A stretch of DNA of 64,000 bases from G963556115 sp963675945 (GTDB taxonomy: Bacteria; Planctomycetota; SZUA-567). The notes beneath the pieces were generated by a model, which did no database searches, had not been told where the DNA came from, and saw only the letters and a program-made list of their open reading frames with translations. Shown piece by piece: positions 53,679 through 61,436 of this stretch. How positions within the stretch are numbered: the stretch's first letter is position 1; each line of letters begins with the position of its first letter. The translations under genes were made by a program, and so were the position numbers. Location: assembly GCA_963675945.1 (NCBI GenBank), contig OY780932.1, forward strand, positions 3,286,001 through 3,350,000, in the 5' to 3' direction.

Positions 53679-53730
53679 TAGTGTATATAAGTGATAATTA
53701 GTGATAAAAACATTTAAATAGTGAGAAATA
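53678..53730 (+). promoter_or_regulatory. MraZ-binding repeat array
   Basis: GTG occurs at 53681, 53691, 53701 and 53721, each preceded by an A/T-rich TA or AA, so the phasing is exactly 10 bp with the fourth unit (53711) degenerate. MraZ proteins are known to bind short GTG/TGGG-type boxes repeated every 10 bp at their own promoter. The array overlaps the predicted transcription start and reaches almost to the ATG, so it should mediate autorepression. Confidence 0.7.
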
Positions 53731-53734
53731 AATT

Positions 53735-54208
53735 ATGTCTATTTCTGAGAATGCATACTTTTATGGTCACTACACTAATTCACTCAGTCCTAAAGGACAA
53801 GCGGCAATACCCAAAAAATTTAGAGATAGTCTTGGTGAAGCAGAATCTGTTGGGGGCTTTGTTTTACTTCCTGGTCAGGACAACTGTCTCTACCTTTATA
53901 CACATGCGCAGTTTGCATCAGTTAAATCCAGAGTACGTGAGATCGCTATTGAGAAGAATTCACCGGATTTTTTCCGTTCCTTCATGGAAGAAGTGATCGC
54001 AATTGATACTGATAATCAGGGCAGATTCGTTATCCCACAGCAAATGCGGGACTATGCCCGGCTTAAAGGCAAGGAGATAGTCTTTATCGGTATGGACGAG
54101 CGTATAGAGATATGGGATCCTGAGCAGCGTCAAAGTAGGCGTAACGAGACCGAAGCAGACTACACCGCGCTACGCAAAGAACAAGGTCAAGATATTTTTG
54201 GGATATAA
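53735..54208 (+). CDS. mraZ: Transcriptional regulator MraZ
   Basis: A 157-residue protein with two AbrB-like halves. The first has YTNSLSPKGQAAIPKKFRDSLG (key DxKGR-like block SPKGQAAIPKKFR), and the second has AIDTDNQGRFVIPQQMRDYA. Length and order are normal for MraZ, a nucleoid-associated repressor that usually heads the division and cell wall (dcw) cluster. Here no rsmH, ftsL or ftsI follows; a structured stretch and a 56-residue ORF come next. Confidence 0.9.
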   Translation: MSISENAYFYGHYTNSLSPKGQAAIPKKFRDSLGEAESVGGFVLLPGQDNCLYLYTHAQFASVKSRVREIAIEKNSPDFFRSFMEEVIAIDTDNQGRFVIPQQMRDYARLKGKEIVFIGMDERIEIWDPEQRQSRRNETEADYTALRKEQGQDIFGI

Positions 54209-54214
54209 GTACAG

Positions 54215-54314
54215 AATATTCAAAGCACCGGGGTAATCACTTGCCGGCGATCATTTTGTCGGCAATGATGTTTCGGGGGAACCCCGGTGCAAATTTCAAC
54301 CTAAATTGAATATT
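54215..54314 (+). ncRNA. Candidate structured RNA element between mraZ and a small ORF
   Basis: Nested pairings are visible: outer AATATTCAA/TTGAATATT (54215-54223 with 54306-54314), a GC-rich stem GCACCGGGG/CCCCGGTGC (54225-54233 with 54282-54290), and an inner stem TTGCCG/CGGCAA (54241-54246 with 54260-54265). ATCA (54250-54253) in the inner loop can pair with TGAT (54266-54269), making an H-type pseudoknot. CGGGG GAA CCCCG near 54274-54286 offers an alternative to the middle stem. No T-run follows, so it is not a simple terminator. I recognise no known RNA class. Confidence 0.5.
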
Positions 54315-54361
54315 AGGCGAAAAGAGCCAAATCTTATTGTGGGATAAACAAGGGGGAAAGA

Positions 54362-54532
54362 ATGCAAAGCCAAAAAACAGAGTCGGTACAGACTGCTAGC
54401 AAGAAAGAGTTAACCGGAATAATTAACAAATTTTCACGTAAACAAGTCAGAATTAATACGACCCAGACCCATTACATCCATACCCGCTCAAACGGGATAT
54501 GTAAAATAACCGGCACCCTCCTACTTATGTAA
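54362..54532 (+). CDS. Small ORF, 56 aa, unknown
   Basis: ATG 54362 is preceded by AAGGGGGAAAGA, one of the best ribosome sites in the window, and the frame ends at TAA 54530. The product is basic (MQSQKTESVQTASKKEL at the start, FSRKQVRINTTQ in the middle) with no membrane segment. It lies between the structured RNA (54215-54314) and a strong terminator (54563-54607), as a cistron would. No family recognised. Confidence 0.45.
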   Translation: MQSQKTESVQTASKKELTGIINKFSRKQVRINTTQTHYIHTRSNGICKITGTLLLM

Positions 54533-54562
54533 GGTTCTACCTTTACTCCTTACAGCGACAAT

Positions 54563-54607
54563 AATAATCATCTGCCTGCATATTCAATATGCAGGCAGAT
54601 GATTATT
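54563..54607. terminator. Long inverted repeat, bidirectional terminator
   Basis: A perfect 22-nt inverted repeat (54563-54584 with 54586-54607) lies between the 56-residue ORF and the convergent fructokinase gene. In RNA the innermost pairs open to leave a small loop. Confidence 0.75.
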
Positions 54608-54627
54608 ACAAGGTATATAACTCAAAC

Positions 54628-55512
54628 CTATAGTTTTATGATATCCTCTGGAAGTTTGGGCATCGCCCCTTCCTGCATACACACGTAAGCAGCTACCTTA
54701 CAAGCCGCCGCAATAATCTCCTCCGGATCCTCATTATTTAGCAGACCAAATATTGCCCGAGCCGTAAATGAATCCCCAGCTCCAACCGTACTTACAGGTT
54801 TAATTGGCTCCGGCTTATAGCTATACTCACGATCAGCGACATATAATCTTGCCCCATCCTTGCCCAAAGTAAAGAGTACAGCCTTGAATCCATACTTGCT
54901 GATCAACTCCTGTATCATCGCCTCAGCACTCAACCCAGCATCAATACCGACAATACCTGCTACGATCTCAACCTCTTCATCACTCAACTTCAAGACATCA
55001 GCCATCTCGAGTGACTGGCGAATGACCTCCGGAGTATACCCGTTAATCCGCAAATTTACATCGCATATCTTCAAACAATCTGGCCGGAGTGAAGCAATAA
55101 ATTTGTGAATCGTACTCCTCGTCAACTCACCCCGCTGTGCCAAACTGCCAAAGCAGACAGCATCTAGCTTACCCGCTATCGCGCTCAACCCATCCTTCCA
55201 CGGCATATTCTCCCAGGCCACCCCCTTGACAATCTCATAAGTCGGGACTTTATGCTCATCAAGTTTTACATTTACAGTTCCAGTAGGATATCCGGCAACG
55301 ACATCCAGGCCTTCAATATCCAGTCCGTGTTCTTTGAGATACGCTGTGCCCTCACGCCCCAGTTCATCATCACCGACCGCCCCTATTATATAACCATGTG
55401 CTCCCAACTGGCTGGAATGAAAGGCAACATTTGCTACAGCACCACCAAATCTCCTGCTAGTCTCGAATATATCCCACAACACCTCACCAATACCGGCAAT
55501 ATGATAACTCAT
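54628..55512 (-). CDS. PfkB-family sugar kinase (probable fructokinase)
   Basis: A 294-residue ribokinase-fold enzyme. GIGEVLWDIFE and GGAVANVAFHSSQLG are the N-terminal substrate block, and PVSTVGAGDSFTARAIFGLL is the PfkB signature with the catalytic Asp (key GAGDSF). The motif ICDVNLR is fructokinase-like. It likely phosphorylates fructose. The start at 55512 follows AAAGGAAATAAGC. A second, in-frame ATG at 55551 also has GGAG before it and would add 13 residues, so the choice is not certain. It is divergent from a GntR-type regulator gene. Confidence 0.82.
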   Translation of the reverse strand: MSYHIAGIGEVLWDIFETSRRFGGAVANVAFHSSQLGAHGYIIGAVGDDELGREGTAYLKEHGLDIEGLDVVAGYPTGTVNVKLDEHKVPTYEIVKGVAWENMPWKDGLSAIAGKLDAVCFGSLAQRGELTRSTIHKFIASLRPDCLKICDVNLRINGYTPEVIRQSLEMADVLKLSDEEVEIVAGIVGIDAGLSAEAMIQELISKYGFKAVLFTLGKDGARLYVADREYSYKPEPIKPVSTVGAGDSFTARAIFGLLNNEDPEEIIAAACKVAAYVCMQEGAMPKLPEDIIKL

Positions 55513-55746
55513 GCTTATTTCCTTTATGTTAAAATTTAAACGCTCACTCATTATTTCTCCAGCCTTATACAAATTATATTACACCTCTGATTAACATTAT
55601 TCAAACAATTTCTCATTTAATTAAATATTTTATTTGCATTTTGCTATTTTATGGTTTACATTTAATTTAAGCTAAAGCTCGTTTAATTGTTTGTAGTGCG
55701 TTTAATATCACTACTATTTATCTCTATTTTTACAATTGGATTACAT

Positions 55747-56871
55747 GTGAACCCACGTAAAGGCAAAATGCAGATTATCTATGACTATTTCAAGAAAGAA
55801 ATAGATGAAGGAAGATACACTTATGGTGAGCTCTTCCCAACGGAAACCCGCATCGCAGAGCAATTCAGTACTTCCCGCCCTACAATTGCCAAAGCCTTAA
55901 ATCTACTTAAAAGTGAAGGATATGTATCACGCAAAGCCGGTTATGGGACTGCGGTAATAAAACAGATCAAGGCCGATCGGTTTGATGAATACCGCTTAGG
56001 TACAATTATCCCATATCTCAAAGATACAGAGATATTTGAGCCTATTTTCGGCGAGATAGCTCACCAAGTAAATAACCGTAACTTCTCTCTTATTGTTGAT
56101 GAAGATCATTTCTCACTAATGTGGGGAGACAACACCTTTGCTCACCGCCAGAGCCATGAATTTGCGCTACAAATTGCCAAAAAATATATCGATCAGAAGA
56201 TTGACGGAGTCTTCTTCTCACCCCTTGATTGCTTGGATAACTGCTATAATATGAATAAAGCGATAAGTGATCTTTTCAAGGATGCCGGGATTCCACTGGT
56301 TCTTCTCGACAGGGATTTCAACACCTACCCCAACACCAGTACCCATGATCTGGTCTGCATGAATCACATAATAGCCGGCTATGAAGTAGCCAAACACCTA
56401 ATCGAACTCGGCTGCAAAGATATTGTATTCCTGGTGACGCCAAATGTCGCCAATACCATCGAGCAAAGATTTATCGGGGTCAAGATTGCGGTCAACGAAG
56501 CCGGCCGAAAAGACATAAGCGTACGCAAAGTAACTACAGCCCCAACCCCGGCCGAGACCGCACAACTTCTCATTGACAACTACAATGTCTGCTCGCTTAT
56601 CTGTTATAATGACGCTGCTGCCGCCAAGATTATCCCAGAGCTTTTAGAGCGGGGAAAACGCATCCCGGCGGACTTAAAAGTTGTAGGCTTTGACGATGTC
56701 AAATACGCCAAATTGATCTCGATCCCCCTCACGACCTACAGGCAACCCTGCCTTGATCTTGCGACTTCTGCCGTAAATATCCTGATCGAGCGTATCAAAA
56801 ATCCGCATAAGCCTACAACCACCCATATGATCAATGGCGAGCTTATTATCAGACAATCCACAGTCGGCTAG
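55747..56871 (+). CDS. GntR-type transcriptional regulator with LacI-like sugar-binding domain
   Basis: A ~374-residue protein. A GntR winged helix occupies residues ~8-75 (YDYFKKEIDEG, FPTETRIAEQFSTSRPTIAKAL). A periplasmic-binding-protein-like effector domain follows to the C terminus (DGVFFSPLD, PLVLLDRDFN, DLKVVGFDDVKYA). This AraR-like layout is known for sugar-responsive repressors. The start is uncertain: GTG 55747 is preferred, ATG 55768 is possible, and the frame opens at 55687. It is divergent from the fructokinase gene, which it may control. AGCT repeats near 55670-55680 could be part of the operator. Confidence 0.78.
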   Translation: MNPRKGKMQIIYDYFKKEIDEGRYTYGELFPTETRIAEQFSTSRPTIAKALNLLKSEGYVSRKAGYGTAVIKQIKADRFDEYRLGTIIPYLKDTEIFEPIFGEIAHQVNNRNFSLIVDEDHFSLMWGDNTFAHRQSHEFALQIAKKYIDQKIDGVFFSPLDCLDNCYNMNKAISDLFKDAGIPLVLLDRDFNTYPNTSTHDLVCMNHIIAGYEVAKHLIELGCKDIVFLVTPNVANTIEQRFIGVKIAVNEAGRKDISVRKVTTAPTPAETAQLLIDNYNVCSLICYNDAAAAKIIPELLERGKRIPADLKVVGFDDVKYAKLISIPLTTYRQPCLDLATSAVNILIERIKNPHKPTTTHMINGELIIRQSTVG

Positions 56872-56977
56872 TATCTCTAAAAAAGTAACAATAATCTAAC
56901 TTTTTCTCCAAAAAAAAAATTATACTCTGTATAATAAAATTATAATTACTTTTTTAACCAAGAGCAAAGGAGATGAT

Positions 56978-58258
56978 ATGCCTGCAATACTACAAGTTCA
57001 CGCCAGAGAAATTCTTGATTCCAGAGGAAACCCTACTATCGAAGTCGAGGTTATTACCGATTCCGGTGTTACCGGTAGAGCGGCGGTTCCTTCAGGTGCA
57101 TCCACCGGGGTACATGAAGCTGTAGAACTACGTGACCAAGATGCAGCAAGGTACTGCGGGAAAGGAGTTCTCAAAGCGGTAGAGAATGTCAATAAATCCA
57201 TTTCTCCACTACTAGTCGACATAGACTGTCGGGAGCAGCGTGAGATCGACCAACTGCTGATCAATGCTGACGGGACAGAGAACAAAGGGAAATTTGGCGC
57301 CAACGCCATTCTCGGTACCTCTTTGGCTGCAGCCAAAGCCGCCAGCATCTATTCTGGTCTGCCTCTGTACAAGTATATTGGCGGCAGCAATGCGCATGTC
57401 CTGCCAGTACCGATGTGTAATATTATTAATGGTGGTTCACATGCAGATAATAGTGTAGACCTACAGGAATTTATGATCATGCCGGTTGGAGCCAGCTCCT
57501 TCAGCGAAGGTCTGCGCAATGTAACCGAGGTCTTCCATACCCTCAAAACTGTGCTCAAGGATGCAGGACTAAATACTGCAGTCGGTGATGAAGGCGGCTT
57601 TGCACCAGACCTCAATAGTAATGAAGAGGCCATTGAAATAATCCTCAAAGCAATCAACAAAGCCGGATATAAACCAGAAAGCGATATTCTTATCGCCATG
57701 GATCCAGCCAGCAGCGAATTTTACAGCAACGGAACCTATACCCTCGCTTCAGAAGATAAACACCTTTCTCCGTCTGAGATGATAGCTTATTGGAAGAGCC
57801 TTGTCGACAAATACCCGATAATCAGCATCGAAGACGGGATGGCTGAGGATGACTGGCAAGGCTGGAAAGAGCTGACAAAAGAGCTATCGTCCAGAGTACA
57901 GCTGGTAGGAGATGATTTCTTTGTTACCAATACCGTCCGCCTAGCCAAAGGTATTTCCGAGAATTGCGCCAACTCAATACTAATTAAGGTCAACCAGATC
58001 GGCACTCTAACTGAAACCCTCAACGCTATCGAGATGGCCAAGAAAGCCAACTATACCGCCATCATCAGCCACAGATCAGGAGAAACAGAAGATACGACTA
58101 TTGCCGATATTGCCGTAGCTACCAATGCTGGACAGATTAAAACCGGCTCCCTCTGCCGCACCGACCGAATTGCAAAGTATAATCAATTGCTACGGATTGA
58201 AGAAGAGCTTGGTTCTCAGGCCGAGTACGCCGGCAACACCTGCTTTTATTCACTATAA
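56978..58258 (+). CDS. eno: Enolase
   Basis: A 426-residue enolase of normal length. ILDSRGNPTIEVEV at the N terminus, GDEGGFAPDL, ISIEDGMAEDDW, LIKVNQIGTLTETL and SHRSGETEDTTIADIAVA are the active-site segments, with the metal-binding Asp and Glu and the catalytic Lys. It turns 2-phosphoglycerate into phosphoenolpyruvate. AAAGGAG lies 7 nt before the ATG, and a terminator follows, so it is monocistronic. Confidence 0.97.
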   Translation: MPAILQVHAREILDSRGNPTIEVEVITDSGVTGRAAVPSGASTGVHEAVELRDQDAARYCGKGVLKAVENVNKSISPLLVDIDCREQREIDQLLINADGTENKGKFGANAILGTSLAAAKAASIYSGLPLYKYIGGSNAHVLPVPMCNIINGGSHADNSVDLQEFMIMPVGASSFSEGLRNVTEVFHTLKTVLKDAGLNTAVGDEGGFAPDLNSNEEAIEIILKAINKAGYKPESDILIAMDPASSEFYSNGTYTLASEDKHLSPSEMIAYWKSLVDKYPIISIEDGMAEDDWQGWKELTKELSSRVQLVGDDFFVTNTVRLAKGISENCANSILIKVNQIGTLTETLNAIEMAKKANYTAIISHRSGETEDTTIADIAVATNAGQIKTGSLCRTDRIAKYNQLLRIEEELGSQAEYAGNTCFYSL

Positions 58259-58277
58259 TACATCTACTTAAATACCA

Positions 58278-58319
58278 ACAAATTACCCGCGCAAATCAAT
58301 TGTGCGGGTAATTTGTTTT
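58278..58319 (+). terminator. Terminator after eno
   Basis: ACAAATTACCCGC (58278-58290) pairs with GCGGGTAATTTGT (58303-58315) and is followed by a T-run. Confidence 0.8.
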
Positions 58320-58388
58320 AGCCCCTTACGCCAAAACCCGACATTTTATTTCAAAAAATATTATTAAAATAAAATACTATAATTTGTT

Positions 58389-58415
58389 TAAAGCTCGCTC
58401 TATTTTCTCCGTTAC
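58389..58415 (+). promoter_or_regulatory. Candidate sigma-28-type promoter for flagellin
   Basis: TAAA (58389-58392), a 15-bp spacer and TCCGTTAC (58408-58415). The FliA consensus is TAAA-N15-GCCGATAA; the spacing is exact and five of eight -10 bases match. It would leave a leader of about 208 nt. Confidence 0.35.
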
Positions 58416-58567
58416 TGTACATGTTATAAGTTAATTTGATTCTCTTGGTTATTAACGATGAAAGGAGTAGCTATACAAAAGGACAAGAACGTACACCTAA
58501 AATAATTTAAGCATAATACTGCCTCAGACTTTGAGCGGGTTCGACTGAGTAAAATAAACGAACTCAC

Positions 58568-58622
58568 GTAGCACGGATGCTACAAAATTACATTTTTATT
58601 AGTATGACAGATTTCAAGGAGG
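58568..58622 (+). promoter_or_regulatory. Candidate CsrA-binding leader of flagellin mRNA
   Basis: GTAGC-ACGGAT-GCTAC (58568-58583) is a hairpin with GGA in a six-base loop, the form CsrA prefers. A second GGA lies in the ribosome site AAGGAGG (58616-58622), 8 nt before ATG 58631. Bacillus hag has the same two-site plan. Confidence 0.4.
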
Positions 58623-58630
58623 AAATCACC

Positions 58631-61171
58631 ATGCCTATGATCGTTGCAAACAATCTTAACGCCCTCGCCACACAAAATGCTCTAAATAGTAATAATGCAC
58701 AGATGAGCACATCTCTAGAACGCCTTTCAACAGGTTATAAAATTAATAGCGGTAAAGACGACCCTTCCGGTCTGGTTATCTCAGAACAATTAAGAGCACA
58801 GAATATCGGTCTTGAACGTGCCATTCAGAACACTCAGGAAGCCAACAATGTCCTCGGTATTGCTGAAGGTGCTCTCAATGAAATGAACAACATTCTCAAG
58901 AAAATGCGCCAATTGGCTGTACACTCTGCCAATAACGGTGTCACCTCTCCCGAGCAGGTCGCTGCCGATCAGGCCGAGGTCGATTCATCAATCCAGACTC
59001 TCGACCGAATTGCCCGTACCACCAAGTTCTCAGACCAGTTCCTCTTGAATGGCAATAAAGAACTTGAATACGACAGCTCTGTTCTCATCACCGATACGCA
59101 CGACATGAAGCTGGTAAACGAGAACCTTTCTGATATCAGACAGATCTTCAAACGTGATGACTTCAAACTCAATATCACCTTCTCCGGAGTAACCACCAAC
59201 GCTGCTGGTAATTCTATAAGTAATAACAACGAAGCAGCCAAAGGCTACTTTGAAATTTCCAAAAATCAGTCATCAGCCACCCAAATTATTACTGGCAACG
59301 CCGATAAGAATAAGAACTACACGCTAACTGCGGATCAGGCCTTTACCCTTACCGGTAATGACGGCAGCCGCTACCTCAGCTTTGCCAAAGGTACACACCT
59401 AGGTGAGATGGTAACCTCTATCAACTCAGTATCAGACTCAACCGGTGTTGACGCAACCCTGATCTATGACAACAATGCTTCAGTTCAAAATCTCACCGCA
59501 CAGACCCAGGATGTGGGAACAGCAGCACATAGTGCCAGCGGCGCTGATGTCTTCAATCGCACCGCCCTCGGTGAAATCACAACAGTAGGCGTAACCAGCG
59601 TAAATATTACTTCTACCGGTGTCACCAATATTCAGGCAGGCGTCAATGTCGATGGTTATGGCCGTGCTTATCTCAAGATGATTGATGATGATACTTATGA
59701 GATCTATAAGGACTCCGCCATGACCATGAAGGTCGCAGAAGGTGATATCAGCGCTGGCGATACCCAGGTAATGGCGGTAAACAACTCGAACTTCACCGGT
59801 ATCGACCTTACATTCGCTACCACCGGCATGACCGCAGGTATGACCGCGACCCTGCAACTAGGGTATATGCAAAATGACACAACTATTGGCGGCGCACCGG
59901 GCAATGAGACCGTAGACTTCTCAGATCTGGCTCTGGCTTCGTCTACTGCCGGTAATACTGCTAACACACACTTTGTCAACTCCGGTTCGTACCTCAGTGG
60001 TATCAGGCTCGGTGAGAATACCGATGAAACCGGTAAGATCTATGTCAAGGCAGACTTGAACACTACTGGCACCTCAACTATATATCTCTACAAAGACGCC
60101 CGGATGCGTGATGAGGATCTGGTAGCACAATCCGCAGCAACTGATATTCGCTCAGACAGTACTAATGGTAACGCCATCAGAATATATGCGACCAATGCCG
60201 GAGCCAACGGCGCAACGTCTGGTCTATACGGTACCTTCAACTTCAGAATGGGCACAGCTACCCAGGATCTCAGTTTTGAGACCGTAATCGGGGCGGAGAA
60301 TCTGGGAATCCGTATCTCTGCTGATGATTATGGTTCAAACAGTTATGTCAAACTTGATCAACACGAAGGAGCAATCTTCAGCAGATACAGTGATGTAGAT
60401 GGCGCAATACTCCTGGATGCCGGGCTAGACGGAGAAGACTGGACGGAATACGGACGCGACGCCACGGTCTCACTCAATGGACAAGAATTACAGCTTGACG
60501 GCATAGAAGGCACAATTACCAACCTCGACACTACCGCCAAAATCTCATTCAATGAAGGTGGACTTGGTACTACTACTATTGCTGCAGTCGGCTACGATGA
60601 AGGTTCTTACGGTTCAAGAGCAACCAGAATGTATATCACAGAGAATAACTATGTAAATCACGCCATCCATACGACTACCGAGACCCTCGGTGACTGGGAA
60701 GGTGGTATGCAGTTCCAGCTCGGTGAAGGTTCAGGCGATCAGGAACGAACTGTACTCTCTATCAAGGATATGACCGCGACCTCACTCGGTCGAGTCGAAT
60801 TCCACGATAGCTTTGAGACCCCGCTCGAATCAAACAAGACGCTGTCGATCAATGACATGCTTTCAGGCGGCTGGGCAAGCCTGGCCGAAGATCCGGTCAA
60901 AGCTCTTGAGATCATTGATCAAGCGATCGAGGATGTATCCGAACTTCGCGCCAACATCGGTGCCTTCCAGGCCAACATGCTTGAAACCAACGCTAACAGC
61001 TTGAGTGTTGCTGTGGAGAACATCACCAAGACTGAAAGCTACATACGAGATGCTGACATGGCTTACGAGTCAACCCAGTTCTCAAAGAACCAGGTCATGG
61101 TTCAGGCCGGCACCTCCATGCTTGCACAGGCTAACCAGCTTAGCCAGGGAGTCCTCTCACTACTCGGATAA
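58631..61171 (+). CDS. Flagellin, very large (846 aa)
   Basis: The N-terminal ~150 residues are classic D0/D1 flagellin (ANNLNALATQNALNSN, LERLSTGYKINSGKDDPSGL, then AQNIGLERAIQNTQEANN). The last ~90 residues form the C-terminal D1/D0 (LRANIGAFQANMLETNANSL, DADMAYESTQFSKNQV, ending LSQGVLSLLG). Between them lie about 600 residues of Thr/Ser/Gly/Asn/Asp-rich beta-type sequence that would be exposed on the filament surface. Usual length is 270-550. ATG 58631 follows AAGGAGG; the frame extends to 58577 but that N terminus is not flagellin-like. No chaperone or assembly gene is adjacent. Confidence 0.93.
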   Translation: MPMIVANNLNALATQNALNSNNAQMSTSLERLSTGYKINSGKDDPSGLVISEQLRAQNIGLERAIQNTQEANNVLGIAEGALNEMNNILKKMRQLAVHSANNGVTSPEQVAADQAEVDSSIQTLDRIARTTKFSDQFLLNGNKELEYDSSVLITDTHDMKLVNENLSDIRQIFKRDDFKLNITFSGVTTNAAGNSISNNNEAAKGYFEISKNQSSATQIITGNADKNKNYTLTADQAFTLTGNDGSRYLSFAKGTHLGEMVTSINSVSDSTGVDATLIYDNNASVQNLTAQTQDVGTAAHSASGADVFNRTALGEITTVGVTSVNITSTGVTNIQAGVNVDGYGRAYLKMIDDDTYEIYKDSAMTMKVAEGDISAGDTQVMAVNNSNFTGIDLTFATTGMTAGMTATLQLGYMQNDTTIGGAPGNETVDFSDLALASSTAGNTANTHFVNSGSYLSGIRLGENTDETGKIYVKADLNTTGTSTIYLYKDARMRDEDLVAQSAATDIRSDSTNGNAIRIYATNAGANGATSGLYGTFNFRMGTATQDLSFETVIGAENLGIRISADDYGSNSYVKLDQHEGAIFSRYSDVDGAILLDAGLDGEDWTEYGRDATVSLNGQELQLDGIEGTITNLDTTAKISFNEGGLGTTTIAAVGYDEGSYGSRATRMYITENNYVNHAIHTTTETLGDWEGGMQFQLGEGSGDQERTVLSIKDMTATSLGRVEFHDSFETPLESNKTLSINDMLSGGWASLAEDPVKALEIIDQAIEDVSELRANIGAFQANMLETNANSLSVAVENITKTESYIRDADMAYESTQFSKNQVMVQAGTSMLAQANQLSQGVLSLLG

Positions 61172-61268
61172 TAACCGACTAGAACTCCAGCAAGCAAGCT
61201 CAACTCCCGCGGGGTGTACCCGCAAACACTACTCGAATAATCAAGAGAGAAGAGTAGACTACGTTCGG

Positions 61269-61299
61269 CAGGTGTGGAGCAAGCTCCACACCTGTTTTA
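61269..61299 (+). terminator. Terminator after flagellin
   Basis: A 12-bp perfect inverted repeat CAGGTGTGGAGC/GCTCCACACCTG (61269-61280 with 61283-61294) followed by TTTT. Confidence 0.8.
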
Positions 61300-61363
61300 A
61301 CTTGGTGCATAATTAACGTTCAGGATTATCCTTCCAGTATTCAAAACCATTTCATAAAAGCTT

Positions 61364-61400
61364 AAAAAAAGTTCCTTCACCCATTACAGATAAAGGAACC
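61364..61400 (-). terminator. Terminator after serC
   Basis: On the minus strand a 7-bp stem GTTCCTT/AAGGAAC (61399-61393 with 61377-61371) is followed by a run of seven Ts (61370-61364), 37 bp after the serC stop. Confidence 0.7.
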
Positions 61401-61436
61401 AATAAACAAATAATATTACCAAAGACTAGAGATTAA

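Noticed and set aside
54209..54332. tmRNA, RNase P RNA or a simple terminator after mraZ
   Set aside because: No tRNA-like ends or tag frame, none of the RNase P core motifs I know, and no T-run after the stem.
58459..58506. 15-codon ORF in the flagellin leader
   Set aside because: ATG without a clear ribosome site and no conservation evidence; left as part of the leader.
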